From assembly GCA_951213105.1 (NCBI GenBank), contig OX578137.1:55427236-55491235 (forward strand): a stretch of DNA of 64,000 nucleotides. Reading direction: 5' to 3'. The notes under the pieces were generated by a model that ran no database searches, was not told the DNA's origin, and saw nothing but the letters and a program-made list of their open reading frames with translations. This document shows, in pieces, positions 11,905-25,934 of the stretch (position 1 is its first letter; every line of letters begins with the position of its first letter). Both the position numbers and the translations under genes were made by a program. Origin of the DNA: Amaurobius ferox. Lineage: Eukaryota; Arthropoda; Arachnida; Araneae; Amaurobiidae.

Positions 11905-13193
11905 AACAAGAAAGATCAATCATGCTTAAAGTATTGATTAAGAAACACTTTCCAACTTCAATGCAATTTTATTTAAACATGTCTAAAATGCAATACATTC
12001 CTCGGTAATATTTTAAAATTTATCACAATACTACATTAATTTATTATATTTAAAAACTTAAACCTTCATAAAAAAAGGAACTTTATTAAAATAACGTCAT
12101 TGAATTGTAAATTGCCTAGTTTAAACATCTCTAAAATGCGATACATTCCTCGGAAATATTTTTAAAACTATCATAATACTACGATAATTTATTATATTTG
12201 AAAACTTCATCGAAAACCACTGAAATTCATTCAAATGACGTCATAGAAAAAATAACACGCCTGGATCTCTCTATAAAAACAGCATTTCATTCATAACATA
12301 TTCCCATTCATGTTATTCATCAGAATACTATAATAATTTATTTTATTTAAAAATTAAGACCATGGAGCTGTACGTAATTAAACTCTATGCGTAAAACTTC
12401 ATCGAAAAAAATCGTCCTCCTGCTTGTAAAATCAATGAATATTTGATTCATATCAGCTATGCAGACTCCATGAACTAAATGATTTTGTGTTAAAGAAATA
12501 CAGCAATTCTAATACAACTCATTCTACATATTTTGCTGTTTACATTTTACATAGGTAAAGAATAGGCTTCGTTGTAGAAATAATCAAATTTGGATGAGCA
12601 TATAAACTCAAATATATTGTAGTTGCTTTGTTTCAGTATGTAGATACACAGAATTTATGCAAAAATAAAGTGATTTTAGGACGGATACAACACTCAATAT
12701 GAATTAAAAAGAACTTTAAAAATCACGATTTTGAAACAAGATGGATGCCATATATCATTTTGAAGTGAGTCACGTGATATTTTCATGGTCACGTGATCGC
12801 TTCATATAAGAGGTGTTATTATTATTTTAATTTTTATTTAACAAACTACTGAATATATTTCGCTAATTTTTTTTTATATATTTTATGAAACAATTTGAAT
12901 ATTACCCAAAATTTTCGAAGCAGTCTGTGAATTTTAAATCCGCTTAAAAAATGTTTGAAAAGTTTGATCCAATAGGCCTCAATGTATTTCATTTTTTCAA
13001 CCCGGGTTCAATCCAAAACTAAATTTGTGATATTATTGATTTATATTCCCATAGGTCCTACAGACCGTCTGAACAACATACTAAAATTTCATTTTGATTA
13101 AGTCATTTTTACGGCATTTGTGCTAACGGACAGACAGACAGACAGAATGAACAAAGTCATAAGCACTTTTCAACTTTGTTGTAAAGTGTTAAT
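11905..13193. mobile_element. Family-D dispersed repeat
   Basis: It begins near aagaaagatcaatcatg and ends with cagacagacagacagaatga, caaagtcataa and gttgtaaagtgttaa. It carries the diagnostic gtcacgtgat blocks and a caacccgggttcaatcc block. Related copies are at 26693-27925 (inverted), 55295-56130 and 60975-63265. Paralogous introns (46360-46520) lack it, so it inserted into the minus Kunitz intron after duplication. No protein is encoded; superfamily unknown. Confidence 0.7.
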
Positions 13194-13199
13194 AATAAA

Positions 13200-13990
13200 A
13201 ATGTGAGAGTAATCAGCATTTATCAATATGGGGTATGTGGAGAAGTTTCAGCATTGACATATCTGAAACAATTTTGCAAAGGAAATACGTGTTTCAATCA
13301 GATTAATATGTTACATTAAGACTGTGGCCTAAAAATATATATTTGAATTTTATTTATGTGAAACTAAATGCATTTCCTCCTTTCATTGAGTGATACAGAC
13401 AAGAATCTTTGGAGAAAAATATAGTGAACTGTCTTCCTTATGTTTTCGTACATATCTATAAGCGTTGTTTAATAATACGCTCCAAAATCTAGCTGATAGC
13501 ATTACTTTTATCATTATTGGAGACGCTTATAACAATGCAGCTAAATTTTTAGATATTTACGCCAGTTATATATAAGCGTATACGTACTTTATTAATATTT
13601 TTAAAATATGAGGATTCATAATACCTTAGGTCATCCAAAATACGAACTTCCTTGAGTAGCTTATGAGATCGATTAATGGCAAGATAAATTCTATGGTTTT
13701 CTGAAATACAAACTCACGAAGGATTGATGCAACTCACTCGATGTCAATTAAAGAAGAATACGCATCACCTAAAGTACCAAATATCAGAACAGTAAAATTT
13801 TCCTATTTTGCATCATACGAACTACATTGTTGCAAACATTCAATATTCTATATCACTTATAAGTGCTTGTTTTTCGAACAGTTTATATGTCGGAACAGTT
13901 TTCGAACAGTTTATATGATATGGAGTATTCACACCACCATCTAAAATTTAAATTTTAGAATTTTTTTTTTTCATTTAGTGTGTCTTATCG
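13200..13990 (-). other. Duplicated Kunitz-gene intron, proximal block
   Basis: On the minus strand this aligns with 45600-46380 and, interrupted by a Tc1 element, with 36800-36956 plus 38682-39030. Landmarks are ctgcattgttataa(a/g)cgtct, aaaagtaat, gattttggagcgta and ccatattgataaatg(c/t)tgatt. It is the intron preceding the Kunitz exon. Confidence 0.75.
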
Positions 13991-15499
13991 AATTGTACAA
14001 CCGTTCGCGAAATTTTAAGCCTCTATTACACTTAAATGAACATGACTTCCTGTCCATTTGCCAAATGGAACATTTTCTTCCTTAGGTCTAAAATTGTTAT
14101 CGCATCTTTGACATACAATATCGATGAATGGATATCTTAATTTTATCGAAATTGTATGTTAGATGTCTCGACTTGAACTATAAAGCATTTGCAACCATGT
14201 TGCAGAAAGATGCAGGGGAACGAGATGCCCGTAATGGGGGATAATTAAGGTTCCTGATTGCTATGGAAAATTAATTGAAAAGTTATACCCAAAAGATTCA
14301 GAAGCTTTCCCGATATATTTAATTACTTTTACATAATATGAGTTAAATGTGCCTGAATGATTCAAAAGCATTCCCGATGTGTTCAGTAACCTTTACATGT
14401 GAATTCAACTGAAAGATTCAGAAACGTTTCCGTAAGTTTGGGATGAATGTCCTGGAATATTCAGAAAATTTTCTGAAATACTTTTCTGCTTTCTACTGGA
14501 ATAATAGGAAAACTTTCCTGAAGTACTTATCGCATTGTTTGACAAAATCTCCAGTACTGTTTTCCAGTCATTTTCAGGAATTTTTTTTCGAAATATTTAA
14601 TACTCCCATTAAAACCCGTAATAGGGTGTGTCCCTAAAGTAAGCATCGCGCTCCCATTGCAGATATCAGACAAGACATGTATAGTAGTTTCAAACTTTTT
14701 ATGCTTCGTTCAAGGTACAGAATTGACAGCTTGATGGCTATCTCTAACCGTTGCGGAAGGATTAGGATCACTTTCGAAAACTGAAATTGCAAATGACAAA
14801 AATATATCACTACTGATGATAGTTTTTAGATTGCAGTTAATTGAATTTCCTAATTCATTATTCAAATATACAGGCAGGGGAAATTGTGAAACCGCAACAT
14901 ATTTCTGAAAATTGTAAGCTTTTGCGCTAACTTCCGCGTCGGACACTTCAGGAATTTTAAGAATATATCAAGAATGCAACCATTGTGACCATTAAACTAT
15001 TAAATGTGACTATTCAATGTAAATATCGAGCTTTATAATCGATATTTTTATTTTTAATAAAGTTTTATTCAGATGGCAACTTGTGCTGTTGACTGAATAA
15101 ATAGGTCTGTAAACGTTTAATGCAGGAGTCACATATCCACTATTACTTTTACGACAAATACCCGATATACCCTGCAATGTTCTTAGCTTAAGGCGTTTCG
15201 GAATAGAAAGTTTTAAAAAATTAATAGAAAGTTTTCAAAAAATTAATAACTTTTATTATGCTGCATAAAAGTTTAAATAATGTAGCTTCAAATGATATAA
15301 GTTTTACGCAGATCCTTTTGTTAGAACTTTAAGAAGTTAATCAGTAGAAGCTAAGTTTTTTGTTACTCACTTTGCAATACACAACTTGAAACCCATGTTT
15401 TTTCAGAAATTGAATTCTTGAAACTTTCAGATATATATATTGTTTAAATTGATATAAATACAGAAAAATTAAAGCTATAATGTATTTGTATATAAAATT
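13991..15499. other. AT-rich intron, nothing recognised
   Basis: No coding potential or repeat family assigned. A local repeat of gattcagaa(a/g)c(g/t)ttcccg-like phrases occurs at 14290-14440. Confidence 0.35.
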
Positions 15500-16403
15500 A
15501 CGTTTAAGACGGGAGAACACGTCTCATTGATCCCTAAACTCGAATCGATCGTTTTTGAGGTGATATGTGTATGTGCGTGTGAGTATGTGGAGATTCTATC
15601 ACACGAACGAATGGAGCATTTCGAACGGCATTAAGTAAAAACATAACAATCAGTAAATCAGTAAATAATCATTTCTTCTGTACTTTCGCATTAGAAAAAT
15701 ATTGATACAAATTTTAGGAAGCTTATGCATCGTTGTCGAGACATTACTTTTTTAATAACTTTATAAATAACAATTATATAAAATTTTAAAAAGTTTTAAC
15801 TATTTATAAATATGCTCCATTTTCATATGTAATATTGTTAACAAATTTGTTTACACTGTTTCAATGGATAAAGTTCGTTTCGAGAGAAGATACTTTATAT
15901 AACAGTTTTATTCTTTTTATATTTTGACGTCTAACTATTCATCAACAATTATTTATCGCGCTGATCTCCGCTCTGCTCTCCGTTTGTCTGTAAAGCTTTG
16001 CGATAAATTTAGTGGATTAATTTAGCAAAATATCACCAAACTGGCGATCTTTTTTGCTCAGATTGAAGAAAATATCGTTAAATTTGCAAAATTGACGGTA
16101 CGTTAATTTTGCAATTTTAACATTTATCCATTAAATATAAATTGATGAATGAATTAATAAAATATTTTGATATATGGACTATATTGCTTATTTCGGATGT
16201 CATCAACATTGATGATTGCAATTTAAAATTGAGTAAGATATAAGTCAATTAGGTACTTCAAAACACATGTTGTCATCAGGAAAAGCTTTAAATGTACAAC
16301 TCAACATTAAAAACAGTCTGTCTCATAAATCATATTTCCAGCTTGAAATAAATAAATTCCATTGCATTATATAGGAGAAACGATGTGCTGCCCACTTCAG
16401 ATT
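15500..16403 (-). mobile_element. Family-C dispersed repeat, diverged copy
   Basis: Homologous to 41771-43468. Both share gacgggagaacacgt, gaaacgatgtgctgcccac at the far end, and internal tttagcaaaatatcaccaaa-like phrases. The terminal phrase (minus: atctgaagtgggcagcaca) also begins family-B elements, so B and C share an end. Confidence 0.6.
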
Positions 16404-16426
16404 ACTTGATATCTTAAAATAAAAAC

Positions 16427-16430
<4 letters not shown>

Positions 16431-16503
<73 letters not shown>

Positions 16504-16700
16504 GAAAAGTGTAATAATAAAAATTACCAATTCGAGTAATCATGAAATATTAACATCACCAAAGCAGAAAAACCACAGCTACAATGCCTATAATAGAAAA
16601 GTGCAGCAACGGCCCAAATTCAAAGATTAACCAGAATTAAATTCTTCTTCAGGTCTGAGTATTTAACTCTAACCCAAACAAATTCCTGTTTCAAATGTGG
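16431..16700. repeat. (AT)n tract plus dispersed repeat F
   Basis: Seventy bases of alternating AT are followed by a second copy of the unit at 7646-7860, including aaatattaacatcaccaaag, ggtctgagtatttaactcta and cctgtttcaa. Confidence 0.65.
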
Positions 16701-18087
16701 CAATAGTACATTACTATAAGTGCCAAAACTCACACTACAGGCACCAAAAGAGGAAAAACTGAAAATAAGAAAAATATGAGATAAGTTTACCATGAGGCAG
16801 GAATCTTTCATCTTTCACCACGTATAAGTGCGAACAGCCGCAACAGTATGAAAAATATCGAGCAGCACCGGAATGAGCATGAAGACATACAACCCAGAAG
16901 GCAGAACAAAACGTTCACAGCGACCCTTCCAGACCTTTCCAGTCTGTCAGAATAGGAGACAAGACAATACCTCATATAAGTAGAACAGAATATGAACATG
17001 CAGCATAGATGAAAATTCTTACTAAACAAATGATTCCTAGAAGAAATGAATAAACGAGAATGCCACTAAACACCTTATAAGAGCGCGCAAATCGTAGTAT
17101 CAAACTAGCTAAAGTTGCAATTTTTTAGCGAAAATAAAATTCGAAATATTAATGTTAATGTATCTTATTTTCCGATTTTATTATTTTTCTAATTTTTTTT
17201 TATTTTATTTTATTATTATTCATTTTTATTTAATATATATATAATAATAGCTTAAGAATCCAATGATAGAATACAGAGAAGTTGTGACTTAAAAAACCCA
17301 ACTTTAAAATATGCCTACATAATAAAAATATGTATTAAATAGAGAATCACCAATCAAATGGAAAATAAAATGCAAATTTCTAGTAATTAAGTTGTAAATA
17401 ATCAACAAATTTCAGTGGAAAAGAATCAATAATTGAAAAACAAATAAAATCCAAGCATTAAAACTACGCACGTGGATAAGCACTAGGCCTAAATAAATGA
17501 ATTGTTCATTTTTAAAAAACTCTTCTTCAAGTCCAAGTATTTAATCAAAATGAACACAAATGTATGTTTCTGATATTAGAGATTGATTATATCTGTAAAC
17601 TCTAAAAACTTGGACTACATTCATAAAGATGGAAAAATTATACAGGAAACAAAAATACCTGAAAAAACTCTGCATAAGTCGTAACCATTGGAACACAGAA
17701 TGAATTGAAGCTACCAGTGCTGCCAATCGCAAAGGATTGGAGAACTACTGTTGCCAATCGTGAAAAATAAATTATAGTAATGCGAAAAGGCAATAAAAGG
17801 TGATATTCTACAGTAAGAGCAACAATATAATCGAGTACAGTGTGGTTAATGTATAAGGGGATGTAAATACAATGCAATGTTTATTGAAGCGAATGTTGAT
17901 GTCTGGCTAATATAAGATACTAAGAAGAGAATTCAAGAATATTCAGCTAATCCAAACTTTTTAAATATACTGGATATTTATATAGTTACCAAATATACTG
18001 GATATTTATATAGTTTGTGGTAATTTTTAGATTATTTATATGCACAGCATGAAATTTTTTATCTGATTATCTATAAATTCTAAAAAG

Positions 18088-18670
18088 TTAATGAAGTATA
18101 ATATTTCTAAACAATTGAATCGAGTTGCAGAAATTAAATGGTAATATTTTATTAATGTTAAAATTAAAACAATATTTTTTATCATATAAATTAATAACTA
18201 TTCCAATAGTAGGTTCAATAATTAGATTTAAATCCAAAAAAATAATATTATTACTAATAGTGGCTTCATTAGGAATTAATTCCAAATTGTCTGGATAGAA
18301 ATATATATTTATGAATCAATGACTTAGTTTTCAGTAATTACTAAACAAATCAAATCATCAACATATCTGTAAATTTTATAATATATTGAAGTAAAAGACT
18401 GTTCATAATGATTAAGGTATAAATTAGCTAATATACTGCTACTGCAGCCACCTTGTGAAACCCCTGAGACTTGTACGTATAATTTATTACCTTGAAATAT
18501 ATAATTATTGAAGAAAAACAGAGTAAAAATTTAGAAAAATTGATAAATTTTGTATGAGTAGTTTGGTTAGTAATATAAGCATTATATAGAGCTAAAATAA
18601 CAACATATAAATCAGAGATCTTAATATTATTAAAAAGATCTTTAAAATCAAAAGTTTGAAATTCAATTAG
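18088..18670 (-). pseudogene. Reverse transcriptase remnant with YVDD motif
   Basis: Read on the minus strand, this is a decayed polymerase domain. An upstream FDFKDLFNNIKIS block resembles RT motif A. After a frame change, GVSQGGCSSSILANLYL resembles motif B (GxPQG). RYVDDLICL carries the catalytic YVDD of motif C (codons at 18354-18365). The last part (18088-18285) reads IIFLDLNL followed by NLYDKKY and FNFN, matching the motif downstream of YxDD in Penelope-like and related invertebrate RTs. A TAA after the catalytic motif and at least one frameshift near 18480 make it non-functional. Assignment to Penelope-like elements is tentative; RT identity is firm. Confidence 0.7.
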
Positions 18671-18894
18671 TTTACCTAGTGATGTTAATTTATTCTTTAA
18701 TGATTTACTATTGTTTAGAATAAGGTAATTACTGCTAGAATAACTTAAACTATCATTTATTGGATTTAAATATTTCAGTAGTAATTTACTCGTAGTAGTA
18801 GAGTAAGTATTATGACTATTAGTTACTGTTCAAAATTTAATAGGATTTCTATAACATTTAGAAATATATATTACTAAACTACTACTTTTGATAA

Positions 18895-18909
18895 CACACA
18901 CACACACAG

Positions 18910-18974
<65 letters not shown>
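18895..18974. repeat. (CA)n(TA)n compound microsatellite
   Basis: A CA run with two AG interruptions passes into alternating TA. It lies outside the left arm of the fold-back at 19125-19652, mirroring the AT tract beyond the right arm. Confidence 0.9.
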
Positions 18975-18978
<4 letters not shown>

Positions 18979-19124
18979 CAAATGTATGAAATATTTTTAA
19001 GAATATATACATAAATAAAACCAAATATATGAAATAAATTAAGGGGTATGTATAGATATCATAGAATACAAAAAATACCATGAAATTTCAGGCGCGAAGC
19101 AGCCTTAACATATAACGATGTATA

Positions 19125-19775
<651 letters not shown>

Positions 19776-19968
19776 AATGATTTCATACACTAGTAGTTTC
19801 TAGGTTCGAGTCAATATAGTTTCCATCGCTATTTCAATCAGGTTTGGGAAAATATGTTTTATGTACATTTCTTTTATGGTATTTTAATATCATTTTGAAA
19901 ATACATGATATAACCACTTAGTTAAAAATTCCATACAATAGTTATAATATGCTGATGTGGGATTTTGT

Positions 19969-19982
19969 CCCCCCCCCCCCCC
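19969..19982. repeat. Poly-C run
   Basis: Fourteen consecutive C, isolated in AT-rich DNA. Confidence 0.9.
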
Positions 19983-20059
19983 AGCCGCCTTTTCAGATCT
20001 TTGGATAGTTATTAGTGTTGCTTAAAGTAATTTAAGGGTTTTACATAATTGACTTGGTT

Positions 20060-20261
20060 TTTAAAGTGTTTTTATGTTTATTAAGGTAATGGTGAGTGTC
20101 TTGTTGGATGTGGTTTGAAGGTTTCGGCTACCGGCCGCGTTTCGTCATGGCAGTAAAAGCTTTAAACGGAGAGTTGGGGGTCGCTACTCCCCCCGGCCGT
20201 CACTTCATAAATACTCTTTTAACATCTTTATGGGTATATAGATACTTGCCCTTTTTGGGAG

Positions 20262-20301
<40 letters not shown>
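20060..20301. repeat. GC-rich short element ending in (AT)n
   Basis: Contains gttgggggtcgctactcccc and the phrase gtaaaagctttaaacgg, similar to the core of the fold-back at 19125-19652 and to 40560-40690. It ends in ccctttttgggaga and an AT run at 20263-20301. This appears to be one dispersed family that carries or targets AT tracts. Confidence 0.5.
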
Positions 20302-20303
<2 letters not shown>

Positions 20304-20399
20304 CAAAATTATCAGAAACCTTACTCCTCATTACAGACGGCTGATTTCCCTTGAAACTTTCAGTAACCCATTTTCAGTAAACAATAATGTCCTACACAA

Positions 20400-21285
20400 T
20401 ATTTATTACAAGTTGCTTTATAAAATATATACTTATATCAATTTTTTCATATATAAAATAATGAACCGAAGAAAAATTGTGTGAGGTATAAACATATATT
20501 TGGTTTAATAGGAAAAAATAATTTTCCTGCTATTGTAGATATCGGATATTTCATATTGTCGATTCAAAAATAAGTGAAAAACCTGTTCATTCACGCTGTT
20601 ATATGCAATAAAAACATATTCCAAAGTTTTGTGAACGCCCTTTTATAGGCGGGTTCTGTAACTTTTCAGGATTGAACAGCGGATCCTGCACTTCTGAGAC
20701 AGAGAGGGTGAACGATTTGGCCACAGATGGTTCTTGCAACTCTCAAAAGTCCTCTATGAGGAGAAAGTTCTTGTTTCCGATTCCGCTAATTCTGCTGTAA
20801 AGACTTATCCGTGCCTCCGAAAAATGTATCTTTCCTAAAATAAAATAGCTGACTTTTCTATTTTTTTTCTTTTTCCGTAAAAAAATATCAAGGAAATGTT
20901 TTTATATGATATGTAAAATATATACATCTAGCTAAAGAAGAAGGAAATACAAATAACTTTACCTATGTGATTCTCAGGTGAAAATTGCTAGCATTCTTTT
21001 ACTTTATTAGGTATTAATCAAGATTGGACTGGGACTATTAAATCGGTCCTACCAATTTGTATATTTATCTATATGCATAACAATGGCGATATTAAAAAAA
21101 ATTGGTATTCAACCAGTCAAATATATGTCTTGTCTGGTGTGTTTTGTAAGATTCTATAGCTAGTCTGTTCATTGCATATTTATAGTAAAGTCAATTGTTT
21201 GACTTTAAAACATTTTATTAATTTTAATAAATCAGCCATACATTTGTGTCTTAAATTGTCTTAAATGTTATCCAATTAGACTTAC
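20400..21285 (-). other. Intron 1 of the minus Kunitz gene, duplicated block
   Basis: On the minus strand this aligns with 30287-31150 of the plus-strand gene. Shared blocks include taataaagtaaaag, gtatttccttcttc, aacatttccttg and an internal hairpin-rich stretch with aaaactttggaata/gaacgccctt. It is a conserved first intron. Confidence 0.75.
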
Positions 21286-21361
21286 CAGATCTCCTTCCTG
21301 CAGCAACATCTAGAAATATGCACGTAAGTAATACTGCAAGCATAACTGTTGTTTTATGCAT
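21286..21361 (-). CDS. Kunitz gene signal-peptide exon (minus gene)
   Basis: The first coding exon encodes 25 residues plus one base. It starts MHKTTVM and continues with a hydrophobic LAVLLTCIFLDVAA core and a charged GRRS end, a classical secretory signal peptide with likely cleavage after the Ala-rich segment. It ends in phase 1 at a GTAAGT donor (21280-21285 on the plus strand reads acttac). The plus-strand paralog at 30211-30286 has the same length, phase and layout. The start is fixed by the paralog and by the conserved aaacagaa(g/a)ATG context. It should join the Kunitz exon at 11588-11788, whose acceptor is also phase 1. Confidence 0.85.
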
Positions 21362-21421
21362 CTTCTGTTTCCAGAATTCACTATTAGCAATATAAATTGT
21401 ATTAATCAAATCCGAATTCTA

Positions 21422-21432
21422 CTTCTATAAAA
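21422..21432 (-). promoter_or_regulatory. Putative TATA box of minus Kunitz gene
   Basis: TTTTATAGAAG on the minus strand lies about 60-70 bases upstream of the ATG. The surrounding phrase attgcttttatagaa is conserved upstream of the plus-strand gene (30126-30139). Conservation and spacing support a core promoter. Confidence 0.5.
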
Positions 21433-21825
21433 GCAATACCTCCCTCTTTACTCTACAAATGAATTGAAACCATGATGCCGGTAAATGAATTCAAACCATG
21501 ATGCAATATATTTCAAGATCGTCAAGCGCTGAAATAATATCATATTACGTTTATAATCTGATTGTTTCGTAAATTTCATGGAAATACAAAAATGTCTGGT
21601 ATAAATTTTGCAACCCAAAAGAAAAAAAAATGATATCGCGCTTTCTAAATATTTACAAATACAATTTTAACAGAATCAAAATCTTGTATTATTAGAACTT
21701 GATCTTTTATACATTCACTAGCATATTTTACCAGCGCTTTCTCTATGACTATTAGTCCATAAACTTTCACACTTAATAAGAGTTCTGAAGATCAAAAACT
21801 GTTTCAAATTTAAGCATAAAAATCT

Positions 21826-22469
21826 GAAGTGGTCAACACATGATTTTTCCTCCAGATTCATATTCACGTTCTCTTTATTTCTTTAATAAATTGAGTTTAA
21901 TTGCATAAAATAACACCAATAAATAAATTACACTGAATTTGACCTTTTAATTCAATTTTCGTTTTCATTTGGTAACTGGATTTATTTTCGAAGGTGGCGT
22001 AGCGAAAATGTGGGAAAATTAAAATATCTCGAGAACGGTTAATCCTAGAGTAATGGGTTTGGTCTTATTTTTATCGTCGTCAAAAATTACGTATGCAATA
22101 ATCAATTAACTAATACATTTGAGCATGCTTAGTCTTTTATTTTGATATTTAACGATTTTTGCCAGCAATTCGGCTAAAAAAAAGCATGTTCCTTTTCTCC
22201 GAATCGTCACCAAAGTCACCACTAACGGACTTCCCTACCAAATTTTATAAACTTCGATCAATTAGTTTTTCAGTTAGAGCGGGTATAAAATTTGTACAGA
22301 TATACAGAGAAATACACCGACACTTACACACAGACGTAACGCTAAAAATAGTTATAGTTTTTTCGTTTCTAAAGTTCCCCAAACGTGTAGATCTGTCGAA
22401 AACTCGAGTTGCGATGTTTGCACAATTCCGATACCTTCCCTCTACATAACCATGTTTTACAGGGAAAGT
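21826..22469 (+). mobile_element. Family-B dispersed repeat
   Basis: The left end is ggtcaacacatgattttt and the right end is accatgttttacagggaaagt. Internal landmarks are atatctcgagaacggttaat, a ttttatttt-rich block and cacagacgtaacgctaaaa. Copies are at 24223-25005 and 56390-60283. Inverted ends of the form ACTTTCCCTGCA/TGCAGGGAAAGT are clearest in the second copy. No protein is encoded. Confidence 0.7.
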
Positions 22470-22860
22470 ATAAATAGAATGTAGCATATTTTGAGCAGCA
22501 CCATTTTCATCTTTGTATAATTTCTGATACTACGAATTTTTCAATTTTTTAATTTTTTCGTTGATTTAAAAGCTAAGACGGATTAAATGGGACAAAAAAT
22601 CATTTTTATTCTTTTATTTTGATAAATTATCATGTATTGTAGATTACCATATATTGCAGGAAAGTATAAATAGAATGTAGCATATTTTTGAACAGCGCCA
22701 TTTTCACCTTTGTATAATTTCTGATACTACCAATTTTCTAATTTTTTTATTTTTTGTTGACTTAGAAGCTGAGACGGATCAAATAAGACAATAAATATTT
22801 TTTTAATTCTTTTGCATCGTTACCCATAATTCCAATTCTCGAAATGTTAGATATTTTAGT
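22468..22860. repeat. Two-copy tandem repeat, 196-bp unit
   Basis: The block starting gtataaatagaatgtagcat at 22468 recurs at 22664 with modest divergence. It follows directly on the family-B right end, and the second copy again starts after gcaggaaagt, so the unit may be a duplicated flank. Confidence 0.8.
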
Positions 22861-23015
22861 TGAACAGGAAGCTGTGAATGAGACCAAAGCACCATTTCTA
22901 GCTAGAGTGAAAGTGCCTGATTCTTAAGATTGATTCTTAAGTGATTTTGAGATTTTTGATGTGTTTTTATACATTAGAATTTGGTCTTGGACGTGTGATG
23001 TACAGGATCTTGGAT

Positions 23016-23149
23016 ATGTATACATACAGGGTTGATAAAATAAAACTGCCCGGAAAAGTCTTCTAATGATCTCCTTGCAGTTTAGATTATCTTTTCACGA
23101 AATTCCGAAAAAACTTTTCAGCGTCAGTTTTATTTTATCAACCCTGTGT

Positions 23150-23156
<7 letters not shown>
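23016..23156. mobile_element. Short MITE with about 35-bp terminal inverted repeats
   Basis: The left end cagggttgataaaataaaac at 23027 is matched by its reverse complement ending at 23146. The inverted similarity includes the outer atatgtataca and inner gaaaagt. It is about 140 bp without coding, and TA dinucleotides at the ends suggest a Tc1/mariner-type parent. Its right edge runs directly into a long AT tract. Confidence 0.75.
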
Positions 23157-23829
<673 letters not shown>

Positions 23830-24222
23830 TTGAAAATAAGATACATAAATATTTAATATTTTGAAAATTACTTTCGCTAAAAATATGTAACATTAGCCAA
23901 TTTGATACTATGATTTGAGCCCCTTTTATAATGGTGTTTTGTGCCATACTCATTTAATAATTTCTTCTGTGAATTACTTGTTTAGAAAAATTGCATCTAT
24001 GGTTTCTGTTCATCCTGTTTTACTTAAATGGTTGATTGTTCTGTCACGAACTCTAACTCACTGGACGGTTTTAGGGAGCCACTGCTACCGACTTATCTAC
24101 CCTCCTAGTTGTTCTATTTCGTCATCATTCGTTGGTAACTTTGGTAACATCATTCGTTGGTAACTTCAAAATCTGAATTAACTTCAAAATCTAAATTAAC
24201 TTAAATCTAAAAAGAAAATCTG

Positions 24223-25005
24223 ATGTGGGCAGCACATGACTTTCCCTGCAGACTTATATTAACGTTCTCTTTATTTTAATTAAATGTATTTCACTTTTAT
24301 TCAATTTTCGTTCTCATTCGGTAATTGGGCTTATTTTCAAAGGTGGTGTTGGGAAAGTACGAAAAACTAAAATATCTCGAGAACGGCTAGTCCTAGTGTA
24401 ATGGGGTTGGTCTTATTCTTTTCTTCGTTAAAAATTACGCATTAAACAAGCATTTAATGGATATATTTGAGCATACGTAGCTTTTTAGTTCAGATTTTGA
24501 CAATTTTTGCGGGCCATTCTGCAGAAAAAGGCAGGCTATTTTTTTCTGAATCATACCAAAATCTAATCAGCACCAGGGTGACCTATGCGTGACTCATCTT
24601 CCGAATTTTGTGAAATTCGGTCTATTTGTTTTTCAGCTAGAGTGGATACAAGCTTTTGTGGGCCATTTCGCAAAGAAGGCGGGTTCTTTTATTCCAAATC
24701 GTACCCAAAACTAATCAGCACCAGCCCCACCCACAAGTGACTTACCTACAAAATTTTGTGAAATTTGGTCCATTAGTTTTTTAGTTAGAGTGGATACAAA
24801 ATCTGCACAGACAGACAGACACACAGACACACAGACAGACAGACACACAGACGGACAGACACACAGACACACACACAGACGTCACGCTAAAAGTGGTTTT
24901 TTCGTATTCTAGAGGTCTTGAAACATGTAGATCCGTCGAAAACTCGAGTTTCGGCATGATTCCAATACTTTCCCTATACATTACCATGTATTGCAGGGAA
25001 AGTAA
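24223..25005 (+). mobile_element. Family-B dispersed repeat, best-preserved copy
   Basis: It begins gatgtgggcagcacatg, then actttccctgca (24235-24246), and ends tgtattgcagggaaagt at about 25004. The inverted ends pair over at least 12 bp. It carries the block ctcgagaacggctagtccta, repeated gtgaaattcggtc/gtgaaatttggtc phrases and a GACA/CACA-rich stretch at 24806-24880. No reading frame is shared between copies. Confidence 0.7.
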
Positions 25006-25429
25006 AAATTGATGTCAATCTCCCCTTTTAACTCTTGAAATTGTGAAGACTCATGAAAGCTGCTGGTTTTCACAGTGCCGCCATCTACCGGAAACTCACT
25101 TCGCTGCTTTGTGTTTTTTGGGCTTTATCATCCTTTCTCTCCTGGGCTGCCAGGACAGCAAGGCATTGTTTGCCTGCTTCCCCCTTTGCTGTTTGCAAAT
25201 TGTGCTCTTTGGGAAAAAAATTAAAATAAAAATAAATAAATAAAATAAAATGTGTGTCCCCCTTTTTTTTTCGTGTGAAGACTTATTACTCCCTTTCTCA
25301 CTTTCCGCCTTTGCCAACCTTAACTACATTACCTAAATACTTCATCCCCCTTTTTTGGAGCAATTCAGTAATTTCAGAATTCAGACTCACTACTTCATCC
25401 TGGAGATACGGCCGTCTTGGCCAGGCGCT

Positions 25430-25850
25430 CCATTTATATACCAAATTTGGTATATAAATCACTTGTAGGTTATTCAAATATTATACACCAAATTTTGTTA
25501 AATTTGCTCCATTGGTTTTTAGCTAGAGTGGATAAAGGCAATTTCTGCGGGCCATTTCGCAAAGAAGTCAGGTTCTTTTATTGCGAATCCTACTATAATC
25601 TAATGAACATCAGGATTTTCCACAAAGAACATACCTACTAAATTTTGTGAAATTCGGTCCATTAGTTTTTCAATTACAGTGGATGCAATATCCTCACAGA
25701 CACACAGAAACATACACAGATACACCCTTACACACACAGACGTCTTCCTAAAAATAGTTTTTTCGTGTTCTAGAAGTCCCAAAACGTGTAGATCCTTCGA
25801 AAATTCGAGTTCCGATCTTCGGCACGATTCCAATACTTTGAATACATACA
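25430..25850 (+). mobile_element. Family-B fragment
   Basis: Repeats the 3' half of family B: aaatttgctccattggtttt, gcgggccatttcgcaaagaa, cagacgtcttcctaaaa, gtagatccttcgaaaa. It ends in a CA microsatellite at about 25850-25863. Confidence 0.65.
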
Positions 25851-25934
25851 CACACACACACACATATATGATCTGTGTATTATCTGTGTATCTAAATTTC
25901 GTGCCTATGCAATTACAATAGTTGTGATTTTAAA

